Of a stretch of 64,000 nucleotides of DNA, positions 50,851-59,732 are shown piece by piece (position 1 is the stretch's first letter; each line of letters starts with the position of its first letter). A model generated the notes under the pieces. It was given only the letters and a program-made list of their open reading frames with translations, was not told the DNA's origin and did not search any database. Source of the DNA: Pseudomonas sp. AL03 (GTDB taxonomy: Bacteria > Pseudomonadota > Gammaproteobacteria > Pseudomonadales > Pseudomonadaceae); NCBI RefSeq assembly GCF_029960815.1, contig NZ_JASBRE010000026.1, forward strand, positions 1 to 64,000. The letters are read 5' to 3'. The translations under genes were made by a program, and so were the position numbers.

Positions 50851-51375
50851 ATGACTCGTCTTCGTGCCATCTGTACCGCGGTTGCACTGGTTTGCGCCAG
50901 CGGCCCTGTTTTTGCCGATACCGCCAGCCACAACGCCAGTGCCGAAGCTTTCCTGACCCTGGCGCACGCTGACAAATTGGGCACCCCGGTGTACATGCAA
51001 GTGCAGCAAATGTTCGCTCAGCGCTTTGAACAGACCAAAGCGCCTGAATCGAAAAAAGCCTTGCTGGAAACCTACCAGGCCAAAGCCAACGCTGCGCTGG
51101 ACCAAGCCATTGGCTGGAACAAGCTGAAGCCGGACATGGTCAAGCTCTACACCACCAACTTCAGCGAATCCGAGCTGAAAGACCTGGTCGCGTTCTACAA
51201 ATCGCCACTGGGCAAGAAAGTCCTGGAAAAAATGCCGCAGCTGACTCAGCAATCGGCCCAGATGACTCAAGCCAAGCTGGAAAGCGCAGTGCCTGTGGTC
51301 AACAAACTGCTGGCTGACATGACGGCCGAGCTGGAGCCTAAAGGCGCCGCCGCTCCAGCCAAGAAAAAGCCTTAA
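50851..51375 (+). CDS. DUF2059 domain exported protein
   Basis: A 174-residue protein with a signal peptide (AICTAVALVCASGPVFA, cleavage before DTASHN) and a helical DUF2059 domain (MVKLYTTNFSESELKDLVAF, then YKSPLGKKVLEKMPQL). It ends in an Ala/Lys/Pro tail. DUF2059 proteins are periplasmic and uncharacterised. The BolA-family gene follows 12 bases after, so the two are probably co-transcribed. Confidence 0.88.
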   Translation: MTRLRAICTAVALVCASGPVFADTASHNASAEAFLTLAHADKLGTPVYMQVQQMFAQRFEQTKAPESKKALLETYQAKANAALDQAIGWNKLKPDMVKLYTTNFSESELKDLVAFYKSPLGKKVLEKMPQLTQQSAQMTQAKLESAVPVVNKLLADMTAELEPKGAAAPAKKKP

Positions 51376-51387
51376 GCGGAGTTCGGT

Positions 51388-51681
51388 ATGACCATGCAAC
51401 AACGCATCGAATCGACGCTGGGCCTGTTGCAGCCGCAGCATCTGCAAGTGCTGGATGAAAGCCACATGCACAGCCGTGGGTTGCAGACTCACTTCAAGGC
51501 CGTGGTGGTCAGCCAGCAGTTCGAAGGGCTCAACCGGGTCAAGCGTCACCAAAAAGTCTACGGCACGCTCGGCGAGCTGATGGGCGAATTCCATGCGTTG
51601 GCGCTGCATACCTACACACCAGAGGAATGGGCACAGATCGACGCGGCTCCGGCCTCGCCAACCTGTGCTCGCGGCAGGTAG
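51388..51681 (+). CDS. BolA family protein
   Basis: A 97-residue protein of the BolA/IbaG type: QRIESTLGLLQPQHLQVLDE then SHMHSRGLQTHFKAVVVSQQ and GLNRVKRHQKVYGTL. The H..R region and class II KH-like fold are typical; BolA proteins pair with monothiol glutaredoxins around Fe-S clusters. The C-terminal tail after YTPEEW is short and ends in a REP-like repeat, which even encodes the last residues. Confidence 0.88.
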   Translation: MTMQQRIESTLGLLQPQHLQVLDESHMHSRGLQTHFKAVVVSQQFEGLNRVKRHQKVYGTLGELMGEFHALALHTYTPEEWAQIDAAPASPTCARGR

Positions 51682-51759
51682 GAGCGAGCGGTGCGGCGAT
51701 CCGACTTGCCCGCGAAGGCGTATTCAAGATCGCCTTCGCCGGCAAGCCGTGCTCCTACA
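51678..51759. repeat. Inverted REP pair overlapping the BolA gene end
   Basis: Arms gtaggagcgagcggtgcgg.. and ..ccggcaagccgtgctcctac face each other around cgaaggcg / cgccttcg. The left arm touches the last codons of the BolA-family gene. Confidence 0.75.
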
Positions 51760-51788
51760 GAGAAACATTTATTTTTGCTAGAATCCGC

Positions 51789-51818
51789 AACGCGCCGCTC
51801 ACCCGGCGCGTTTTTTTT
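51789..51818 (+). terminator. Intrinsic terminator before trhO
   Basis: Stem acgcgccg / cggcgcgt with a short loop, then eight T residues. It ends transcription from the DUF2059-BolA pair. Confidence 0.8.
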
Positions 51819-51865
51819 CGCATCCGGTTCACCCCTTACGAGGGTAGCCACCTGGAGAATCACCC

Positions 51866-52807
51866 ATGACACAACAGATTGTCGTGGCGGCACTGTATAA
51901 GTTCGTCACTCTGGAAGATTACGTCGCCCTGCGCGAGCCATTGCTGCAAGCGATGGTCGACAACGGCATCAAAGGCACGCTGCTGATCGCTGAAGAAGGC
52001 ATCAACGGCACCGTGTCCGGCAGCCGCGAAGGCATCGATGGGCTGATGGCTTGGCTCAAGAACGATCCACGCATGGACGACATCGACCACAAAGAGTCGT
52101 ACTGCGACGATCAGCCGTTCTATCGCACCAAAGTCAAACTCAAGAAAGAAATCGTCACCCTCGGCGTTGAAGGCGTGGACCCCAACAAAAAGGTCGGCAC
52201 CTACGTCGATCCAGAGAACTGGAACGCCTTGATCAGCGATCCTGAAGTGCTGTTGATCGACACCCGCAACGACTACGAAGTCTCGATCGGCACCTTCGAG
52301 GGCGCCATCGATCCGAAGACCACCAGTTTTCGCGAATTCCCCGACTACATCAAAGCCAACTTCGACCCGGCCGTGCACAAGAAAGTCGCGATGTTCTGCA
52401 CCGGCGGCATTCGTTGTGAAAAGGCGTCGAGCTACATGCTCAGCCAAGGCTTCGACGAGGTCTATCACCTCAAGGGCGGCATTCTGAAGTACCTCGAAGA
52501 GGTGCCGCAGGAAGAAACCAAATGGCAGGGCGACTGCTTCGTGTTCGATAACCGCGTGACCGTTCGTCACGACCTCAGCGAAGGCGACTACGATCAATGT
52601 CATGCCTGTCGTACACCGATCAGCGTCGAAGACCGCACATCCGAGCACTATGTGGCCGGCATCAGTTGCCCGCATTGCTGGGATACGCTCAGCGAGAAAA
52701 CCCGCCGCAGCGCCATTGATCGGCAGAAGCAGATCGAACTGGCCAAAGCGCGCAACCTGCCTCATCCGATCGGCTACAACTACAAGCAAACTCCTTCCGA
52801 GGCTTGA
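51866..52807 (+). CDS. trhO: tRNA uridine(34) hydroxylase TrhO (rhodanese-like)
   Basis: A 313-residue protein of the TrhO/YceA family. An N-terminal acylphosphatase-like part (1-95, EEGINGTVSGSREGIDGL) precedes a rhodanese domain with the active-site loop CTGGIRCEKASSYM, and a C-terminal cysteine-rich part (CHACRTPIS, ISCPHCWDTL). It makes 5-hydroxyuridine at tRNA position 34 using oxygen. Together with mnmC it is the second wobble-uridine enzyme in this window. Intact. Confidence 0.92.
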   Translation: MTQQIVVAALYKFVTLEDYVALREPLLQAMVDNGIKGTLLIAEEGINGTVSGSREGIDGLMAWLKNDPRMDDIDHKESYCDDQPFYRTKVKLKKEIVTLGVEGVDPNKKVGTYVDPENWNALISDPEVLLIDTRNDYEVSIGTFEGAIDPKTTSFREFPDYIKANFDPAVHKKVAMFCTGGIRCEKASSYMLSQGFDEVYHLKGGILKYLEEVPQEETKWQGDCFVFDNRVTVRHDLSEGDYDQCHACRTPISVEDRTSEHYVAGISCPHCWDTLSEKTRRSAIDRQKQIELAKARNLPHPIGYNYKQTPSEA

Positions 52808-52810
52808 ACC

Positions 52811-53449
52811 ATGTCTGCGCAACGCCTGCTCTATGTGATGGATCCGATGTGTTCCTGGTGCTGGGGCTTTGCGCCAGTCGCCAACGCGCTGGTCGAGCAG
52901 GCGCAAGCCGCGGGTGTGGACGTGCATCTGGTGGTAGGCGGTTTGCGTACTGGCAGCGGTTCCGCGCTGGAGCCGACGACCCGACGTTATATCCTTGAGC
53001 ATTGGCAGGCGGTCACTGAGGCTACTGGCCAACCGTTTAAGCTGGAAGGCGCATTGCCCGACGGGTTTGTCTACGACACCGAACCTGCCTGTCGGGCACT
53101 GGTGACTGCGCGCAGCCTGGCGCCGGATTGCGCGTGGAAACTGCTTGGGCTGATTCAGCACGCGTTTTACGCCGAAGGTCGCGATGTCACCCACGCCAGC
53201 GTTCTGGTGGAACTGGCGGAGCAAGCCGGTCTACCGCGCATCGAGTTCGCCGCTGCGTTCGACCGTGCCGATCAGCACGCCGCGACGGCTGCCGATTTCA
53301 CCTGGGTCCAGGACCTGGGCATTGCCGGTTTCCCTACCTTGCTGGCTGAGCGTGACGGTCAATTGGCGCTGTTGACCAATGGCTATCAGCCTCTCAGCGT
53401 ATTGTCTCCGTTGCTCGGCCGCTGGCTGGAGCGCGCTGCCTGTGCATGA
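52811..53449 (+). CDS. DsbA family (FrnE-like) thiol oxidoreductase
   Basis: A 212-residue thioredoxin-fold protein with the redox motif CSWC (14-17) in MDPMCSWCWGF and the cis-proline region GIAGFPTLLAE. There is no signal peptide, so it is cytoplasmic, like FrnE-type DsbA relatives. It starts three bases after trhO and overlaps the ABC exporter gene by eight bases, so the three form an operon. Confidence 0.9.
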   Translation: MSAQRLLYVMDPMCSWCWGFAPVANALVEQAQAAGVDVHLVVGGLRTGSGSALEPTTRRYILEHWQAVTEATGQPFKLEGALPDGFVYDTEPACRALVTARSLAPDCAWKLLGLIQHAFYAEGRDVTHASVLVELAEQAGLPRIEFAAAFDRADQHAATAADFTWVQDLGIAGFPTLLAERDGQLALLTNGYQPLSVLSPLLGRWLERAACA

Positions 53450-55280
53450 TCTGCCCGACGACGCCCAAACCGCTACACGTGTCGACCGTCTGAGCTGGGT
53501 GGAAATCCGCCGCCTGGCGCTGCATCACAAGAAATCCCTGTGGATTGCCAACGGCGTGGCGGTGCTGGCAACCCTGTGCAGCGTGCCGATCCCCTTGCTC
53601 TTGCCGTTGCTGGTGGACGAAGTGCTGCTGGGCCACGGCGACACCGCGCTGAAGATCATGAACCACGCGCTGCCCGAAAACTGGCAGAAAGCCGCGGGTT
53701 ACATCGGCCTGATGCTGTTGGTGACGCTGGGACTGCGTTGCGCCGCTTTGCTGTTCAACGTCGTGCAGGCGCGGTTGTTCGCGGCGCTGGCCAAGGACAT
53801 CGTGTACCGCATTCGCGTGCGGCTGATCGAACGGCTCAAGCGCATTTCGCTGGGCGAATACGAAAGCCTGGGCAGCGGCACGGTCACCACCCACCTGGTA
53901 ACCGACCTGGACACGCTGGACAAATTCGTTGGCGAAACCCTCAGTCGTTTCCTCGTGGCCATGCTGACCCTGGTCGGCACCGCCTCCATCCTGATGTGGA
54001 TGCACTGGAAGCTGGCGTTGCTGATCCTGCTGTTCAACCCGTTGGTGATCTACGCCACGGTGCAGTTGGGCAAGCGGGTCAAGCACCTGAAGAAACTCGA
54101 GAACGACAGCACCTCGCGTTTCACCCAGGCACTCACCGAAACCCTCGATTCCATTCAGGAAGTACGCGCCGGCAATCGTCAGGGCTTTTTCCTCGGGCGC
54201 CTGGGTCAACGCGCCCGGGAAGTACGCGATTACGCGGTGATCTCGCAGTGGAAAACCGATGCCTCGAACCGTGCCAGCGGCTTGCTGTTCCAGTTTGGCA
54301 TCGATATTTTCCGTGCGGCGGCGATGCTCACTGTGCTGTTTTCCGACCTGTCCATCGGCCAGATGCTCGCGGTGTTCAGCTACCTGTGGTTCATGATCGG
54401 CCCGGTGGAACAACTGCTGAATCTGCAATACGCCTACTACGCGGCCGGCGGCGCACTGTCGCGGATCAACGAGTTACTGGCCCGGGCCGATGAGCCTGAA
54501 TATCCGGGCGGAGTGGACCCGTTCAACGGCCGCAAAACCGTTGGCATCGAAGTCCAGGGATTGAGTTTCGGCTACGGCGACGAACTGGTGTTGAATCAGA
54601 TGGACCTGTCGATCGCTCCCGGTGAGAAAGTCGCGATCGTCGGTGCCAGCGGCGGTGGTAAAAGTACGCTGGTGCAGTTGCTGCTGGGCTTGTACACGCC
54701 GCTCGCCGGAACGATCCGCTTCGGCGGTTCGACCCAGCAGGAAATTGGTCTGGAAACCGTGCGCGAGAACGTCGCCGTGGTCCTGCAACATCCGGCGTTG
54801 TTCAACGACACCGTCCGCGCCAACCTGACCATGGGCCGTGAGCGCAGCGACGAAGCCTGCTGGCAAGCGCTGGAAATCGCGCAACTGCACCAGACCGTTC
54901 GAGAACTGCCCAACGGCCTGGACAGCATCGTCGGACGTTCCGGCGTGCGGTTATCCGGCGGGCAGCGCCAACGCCTGGCCATTGCGCGGATGGTCCTGGT
55001 CGAGCCCAAGGTGGTAATCCTCGACGAGGCCACCTCAGCGCTGGATGCCGCCACCGAATACAACTTGCACCAGGCGCTGGCGCGGTTCTTGAGCAACCGC
55101 ACCACGTTGATCATTGCGCACCGACTGTCGGCTGTGAAGCAGGCCGACCGGGTGCTGGTGTTTGATGGCGGGCAGATTGCCGAGGATGGCGACCATCAGC
55201 AACTGATTGCCGAGGGTGGGTTGTACGCCAAGCTTTATGGGCATTTGCAGCAATTGCAGATCAGCCCCAAAGCACCTTGA
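53442..55280 (+). CDS. ABC exporter, fused membrane and ATPase domains
   Basis: A 612-residue half-transporter. Six membrane helices (about 35-330) precede the nucleotide-binding domain with Walker A VGASGGGKST (about 403-412), signature RLSGGQRQRLAIARM and Walker B VVILDEATSALD. It acts as a homodimer, substrate unknown. The start is GTG 53442 inside the DsbA-like gene. The last 20 bases overlap, head to head, the stop end of the toxin gene, an unusual convergent overlap. Confidence 0.88.
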   Translation: MHDLPDDAQTATRVDRLSWVEIRRLALHHKKSLWIANGVAVLATLCSVPIPLLLPLLVDEVLLGHGDTALKIMNHALPENWQKAAGYIGLMLLVTLGLRCAALLFNVVQARLFAALAKDIVYRIRVRLIERLKRISLGEYESLGSGTVTTHLVTDLDTLDKFVGETLSRFLVAMLTLVGTASILMWMHWKLALLILLFNPLVIYATVQLGKRVKHLKKLENDSTSRFTQALTETLDSIQEVRAGNRQGFFLGRLGQRAREVRDYAVISQWKTDASNRASGLLFQFGIDIFRAAAMLTVLFSDLSIGQMLAVFSYLWFMIGPVEQLLNLQYAYYAAGGALSRINELLARADEPEYPGGVDPFNGRKTVGIEVQGLSFGYGDELVLNQMDLSIAPGEKVAIVGASGGGKSTLVQLLLGLYTPLAGTIRFGGSTQQEIGLETVRENVAVVLQHPALFNDTVRANLTMGRERSDEACWQALEIAQLHQTVRELPNGLDSIVGRSGVRLSGGQRQRLAIARMVLVEPKVVILDEATSALDAATEYNLHQALARFLSNRTTLIIAHRLSAVKQADRVLVFDGGQIAEDGDHQQLIAEGGLYAKLYGHLQQLQISPKAP

Positions 55281-56682
55281 GCGCGTTGTCTGCGCCATCG
55301 TGACCGAACTCTTTCAGCACCACTGAACACGACTCACAAGGGCGCATTGTCGTCGCCACGTCGACGGAGCGGATCTGCGACAAATCGGGATATTTTTTAC
55401 GAATCGCAGCGATCAGCTTGCTTTCGCTGTCCAGCGAAGTCGGTCTGATCGTCTGTGCCGGTTTATAGGTGTTGATGTCCTTGATCGTCAGAGGGACGGC
55501 CAATATCTTGCCCTCGGAAGTGACCTCGAGGGACGTTCTGGGATAAGCCTGATCGAAATCAATGTTGAAGTACGTCGTATCACCCATACGGACCTGATTG
55601 CCGCCCAGATGCTGGAACAACGGCAAGCGGGTGGTGGTGCGCTGGGCGCCGGAAACACTGACGTAGACCTCCCGACTCCCCGAAATGGTCGTCACGTCGG
55701 CGAAGGCGATGTTTCTGGCATTGAGCGCACGTTCGCGCAGGGGCAACAGCCGTTGCAGTTTCTGCATCGCTCTGTCGATCCGCAACGCGGCGGCGGCATT
55801 GGCGGGATTGCTGGTCGGCGACTGGAACAGCGTATCGAAGACAGTGGCTGTTCTTTCCCGGAAGGCTTGCGGCGCTCCGGTGCTGCGTGTCCAGGAACTC
55901 GCTCCTTCCGGTAATCGGGTGACGATCATTCGTGTCGAGTTGTCGAACATCAACGCCTCACCCGGGCTGGTGTCCACTCTCAGCCCGTTCATATTGTCGG
56001 GCGGTGTCGCCTTGACGCCGAGGGGGATGGCGATGTCATCCATGGTTTTCATGGCGCGTTCAACGGCCTCGACCCCGTGAATGCGCGCGACGTTGTTGGC
56101 ATTCAGCGAGCCGGTGTAGACCACTATCAGTTCGTTTTTCAGTTCGTCGCCAAGGGTATCGGCTTTCTTGAGGGACAGCAGGCCGTCGTACAGACTCTGC
56201 CCTGCGCCGCGCTCGGCCACGTAAAAGTCTCCCGCGTTGAGGCGTGTAAACACATAGTGTTTCGAGCCGTCCTTGGAGGGGCAGATAATCGCGCCTACCT
56301 GAAAAGTATCGTCAAGACCCTGCTCCGGTACGTTGATTTTGACGCGCGCATAAATGCCCTTGCGAAATTCGATGGTCGCGGTGAGGTGATCGCGTTTGAC
56401 AAAGGAGGCCGCTTTCATCGGGGCGCGGCCGCCGGCCGGGGTGTAAATCGTGTCACCGAACCAGAGCGCCCAGCCTTTGGTGTCGTCGAATCGGTCGGCG
56501 GGAAGCGGAGGGGCTGCCGGCGGCCTCGTGACGAAACTCGTGGTGCATACCGCTCCAGGGACGCGACGCACTCGGCATGGCAGCGCCGTGTATCCGACCT
56601 CAACAAGGTCAGCGCGGCGTAACGTGTTTTCGTGCAGTCTATAGGGCACGTCATCAAGCAGCAAGCGTTGTCCGGCCATCAA
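55261..56682 (-). CDS. Deaminase-type toxin, C-terminal part after frameshift
   Basis: A 473-residue frame continuing the protein encoded at 56654-59488. Its C-terminus carries a deaminase-like signature: an acidic SE motif DSESKL (418-423) and PCESC (448-452), the zinc-binding pair of cytidine-deaminase-fold toxins of polymorphic toxin systems. The middle part is beta-rich and unassigned. The apparent start MMAGQRLLLDDVPYRL lies inside the upstream frame, which suggests that this is not an independent gene. Target (nucleotide, DNA or RNA) is unknown. No immunity gene follows; its stop overlaps the ABC gene. Confidence 0.65.
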   Translation of the reverse strand: MMAGQRLLLDDVPYRLHENTLRRADLVEVGYTALPCRVRRVPGAVCTTSFVTRPPAAPPLPADRFDDTKGWALWFGDTIYTPAGGRAPMKAASFVKRDHLTATIEFRKGIYARVKINVPEQGLDDTFQVGAIICPSKDGSKHYVFTRLNAGDFYVAERGAGQSLYDGLLSLKKADTLGDELKNELIVVYTGSLNANNVARIHGVEAVERAMKTMDDIAIPLGVKATPPDNMNGLRVDTSPGEALMFDNSTRMIVTRLPEGASSWTRSTGAPQAFRERTATVFDTLFQSPTSNPANAAAALRIDRAMQKLQRLLPLRERALNARNIAFADVTTISGSREVYVSVSGAQRTTTRLPLFQHLGGNQVRMGDTTYFNIDFDQAYPRTSLEVTSEGKILAVPLTIKDINTYKPAQTIRPTSLDSESKLIAAIRKKYPDLSQIRSVDVATTMRPCESCSVVLKEFGHDGADNALKVLWG

Positions 56683-59488
56683 CTTCGAGCAGTTCTCGCG
56701 CCCGGACGTTTTCCGGCAGTTCGACGAGTACGTGATCGCCGCTGGTTTCCAGGCTCCGGTAATGAGATCGACCTCGTATCAGTTCATCGTTTTTCAATGC
56801 CGGCCCGTAAGGTCTGGACGTCTTCGGGTCCAGCAGACGGTAGTGGGGTTCAGCACCCGTGCGAATCTGACGCACGGGCACATCATCGACCCCTTTGAAC
56901 GTGACCAACTCATCCGTGGCGGCCAGCGCCCTCCATCGTCCAGCGTCCTGGATATCCGGCAGGCTGCGCAGCACGTCATACCGGGCGGCTTTGCCGATCA
57001 GCCTCTTGGACCTGAAGATGCCGGACCTGCCTAATTTGATGATGGCTTTACCCAGTGGATGCACCAGTTGCGGAAGTCCATCAAGGGGTAAAAGTGCTCG
57101 CAGGCTGGATGTCAGCAAACGCTTTGTCAGCGTTCCAAACGTGTTCAGACGAGCGAAGACCGTCAATTGGCCTCCGGTCTTCAATAGCGCCACGGAGCCT
57201 GAAGCAAACTTGCCGACGGGCTGCACGAACGCGACCAGGTCAGCCAACAGGCCGAACACCCCGTTGATGATTCGATGGCGATCCCCGGACGCCAGGTCTT
57301 CGATGCTGTTCCAGAACGGAACGAAGATTTTCACGAGCTGGAGGATTTTTTTATCTTGCGCTTCTTTGCGTTCGAATGCGGTTTGCCCGTTAGCGGCCTC
57401 TCTCAGCGCCTTGGGGTCGACATATAGAAGCTCAGTCGCGATCAGGTGGCTGATGGCTTTCGTTCGCTCCGACGACAATGTAGTGGGAGCGTTCTGTGCG
57501 CTTGAAGACCCGGAGGCTGTGGCCGGTAGCGTGTTACCCAGCTGTTCAATGATGGCCTGGCAAAACGCATTGTTCTTCGGGACGGTCCCCGATGAGTGAG
57601 CGTCCCAGTCGAATGGCAGGTCTTTATGGCGAAGCACTGAAACCTTGACGGTTCCGGATCTGCTGACTTTCCACTCCTGGGTGGTTTTTCGGCCGCCAAT
57701 CAACTCCGGTGACAGCGCTTCGAGACGGCGTATGACCCCGGCGCGAGGCAATAGCTCGTAAGTGACAGTTTGCTGCTCGTGAGTGGCCCGCAATATCAAA
57801 CCGTTGCGGGCTCTGAGCGGCAGGATCATTTCAGCGGTTTCATTCTGTGCTTCGACACTCGTTGTCTCCTTTCTCAAACTGTAAATTCTGGCCTCGCCGG
57901 ACTCCAGCATCCGGCGATCAACCCTGGGCAGTGAGGCGAGCAGGCTCTGAATCAGCGTTTCATACGCCGCTTTAGTCAATGTCAGATACTGTTTAAAGGC
58001 GCTATCAAAGAGCGTTTTGATATCTGGCAGCTGTTTGTGGGGAGACAGGACGAAAGTGGACATGGGCAATTTCCAGGGGGGCGAGACTCTTATCGTTCTG
58101 TCCTCCAGCAGCTGTATTTTCTGGGGAGTAAGGGTGCGGCCGTCATTCTCGGTGATGGTCCAGACTTTCTTATTGTGGAATTGGCCCGAGGCGTAAACAT
58201 CAACGAAGCTGTAATAGTCATACTCCTTGCCTCTGAGCACGGGAGTGTCGCGAAAACCACTTGGGTCGAGAGGGATTTTCCAGGCAAGTTTTTTTCCGTC
58301 GGAAGTGAAGCTGCCTTTGCCAAAGATACGTTCCACCTGCGCTTTCGCCATCTCGAGCCGGCTTGGGGGGGGCTGATCAAGTTGCAGGACGGCTTTCGTC
58401 AGTTCGTCCGTATGCCGATCGAGGCAGCGCAGCGCGTGTTCAATTTCGTCATCCGAGTAATTTCCATCGTCGCGATGAGCTACTTCACCCTGGGCTATCG
58501 CCCAGGCAAGGGCCGGATCAATCCTTGTCAGGGTAAGGAGTTCCAGTTGTTCGGGCGACGCCTCCCTGGAGGTCTCAATCGGCAGATTGACCAACTGCTG
58601 GAATGTCATCTGGTCCAACGCTTGCGCATCTGTCACCTGAATAAGGTTCACGCCGTTGACAAAATTCACCCAAACGACAGAACCGCAGTATCGAAGCGTG
58701 GGCGGAATGTCTCTGATGCGAAATTCGCTCGGAAATCGGGGCAGAAACAACTGCGAAATGATGACGGCTTCTTTTTCCGAGGCTGCCCGTCCGGACTTGA
58801 TCAGATGGGCCACAAATTCGGACTGGATGGTCTGATAGGTTTTTCCCTGGATCGAGGCGGTCCGCAAGTCGTAACCGGCTACGCAGAGGGGGGATTCACT
58901 GTCGGGCCGGTTCATCCAAAGCTGTAAGGCCCGGGCGGTTAATTGGGTGCGGATGGTGGGTGATGTTTCCTCACCCTGATTGCCTCCGTACCAACCAATG
59001 GCCTTTAAAAGTGAATGGCCCAGCGTTTCGGCTTCGGCGGTTTGTAGAATCCTCTGTAAAAAAACAGTGGGTGTTGCCTTGATCTGCTCCATAGTCGCCG
59101 ACGAAAAAACATGTCCGGCGAGATAACTAAAGAGCGAGGAGCTTTTTTCGGGTAAAAAATCCTGGACGGCCAGGATCACTTCTGCCCAGATGATCCGGTC
59201 ATGCAGTGCCTGCACATCCACGCGGTCGGGATCAGCGGACACTCGTTTGACACTTTCGAACAGCGCCAGGTCTCGGGGGGTCGGGCCTCGCCTCAACTGT
59301 AAAAGGTCATTGCCACTCTCGAGCTTTAAAGCGGCGGCCGCCCGTCGTTCTTCCAGCTCGTTTACCGATAAGCCCAAAGGGTTGCTATGTCGACGTTCGG
59401 CCGGCAAGGCGTCGTGTTGCGCCATTTGACCTTGAGGTTGTGGTGATGCGGTTATTTCAGGGGGCATGGAAGTCATATCAGTTGGCAT
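56654..59488 (-). CDS. Large toxin-like protein, N-terminal part, ends at a frameshift
   Basis: A frame of 944 residues starting MPTDMTSMPPEITASPQPQG, large, soluble-looking and helical, with a hydrophobic patch near residues 745-785 (GVFGLLADLVAFVQPVGKFA). It resembles the DUF6543-type giant proteins of Pseudomonas thought to be toxins or effectors; that likeness is from memory. It ends with VELPENVRARELLEVDG followed by RTTLAA and a stop. Removing one base near 56668 would join it to the 55261-56682 frame, giving a single protein of about 1,400 residues. Confidence 0.65.
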   Translation of the reverse strand: MPTDMTSMPPEITASPQPQGQMAQHDALPAERRHSNPLGLSVNELEERRAAAALKLESGNDLLQLRRGPTPRDLALFESVKRVSADPDRVDVQALHDRIIWAEVILAVQDFLPEKSSSLFSYLAGHVFSSATMEQIKATPTVFLQRILQTAEAETLGHSLLKAIGWYGGNQGEETSPTIRTQLTARALQLWMNRPDSESPLCVAGYDLRTASIQGKTYQTIQSEFVAHLIKSGRAASEKEAVIISQLFLPRFPSEFRIRDIPPTLRYCGSVVWVNFVNGVNLIQVTDAQALDQMTFQQLVNLPIETSREASPEQLELLTLTRIDPALAWAIAQGEVAHRDDGNYSDDEIEHALRCLDRHTDELTKAVLQLDQPPPSRLEMAKAQVERIFGKGSFTSDGKKLAWKIPLDPSGFRDTPVLRGKEYDYYSFVDVYASGQFHNKKVWTITENDGRTLTPQKIQLLEDRTIRVSPPWKLPMSTFVLSPHKQLPDIKTLFDSAFKQYLTLTKAAYETLIQSLLASLPRVDRRMLESGEARIYSLRKETTSVEAQNETAEMILPLRARNGLILRATHEQQTVTYELLPRAGVIRRLEALSPELIGGRKTTQEWKVSRSGTVKVSVLRHKDLPFDWDAHSSGTVPKNNAFCQAIIEQLGNTLPATASGSSSAQNAPTTLSSERTKAISHLIATELLYVDPKALREAANGQTAFERKEAQDKKILQLVKIFVPFWNSIEDLASGDRHRIINGVFGLLADLVAFVQPVGKFASGSVALLKTGGQLTVFARLNTFGTLTKRLLTSSLRALLPLDGLPQLVHPLGKAIIKLGRSGIFRSKRLIGKAARYDVLRSLPDIQDAGRWRALAATDELVTFKGVDDVPVRQIRTGAEPHYRLLDPKTSRPYGPALKNDELIRGRSHYRSLETSGDHVLVELPENVRARELLEVDGRTTLAA

Positions 59489-59732
59489 CTTCAAGTAGGA
59501 GAGACACCAGTCTTGAGCACCTGAAGCTGCTTGTGGCGGTACATAGTTGTTACGGGTCGCGGTTTTTGCACTCCAAGCGTCGAACTGCCCCCCAGTGCGC
59601 GTTGCCTGCGCCGCTGCCAATTGAAATTGCCGGACGCGACCTGTCCGCTTGCCGGGAGCGAAAACGCCCCCTAGTCTAGCTATAGCGATTTCGTCCGGAA
59701 GACGATCAAGCAGTGTTAATGCAAGGGACCTC

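Noticed and set aside
51860..53224. A 454-codon minus-strand frame
   Set aside because: Antisense shadow of trhO and the DsbA-like gene.
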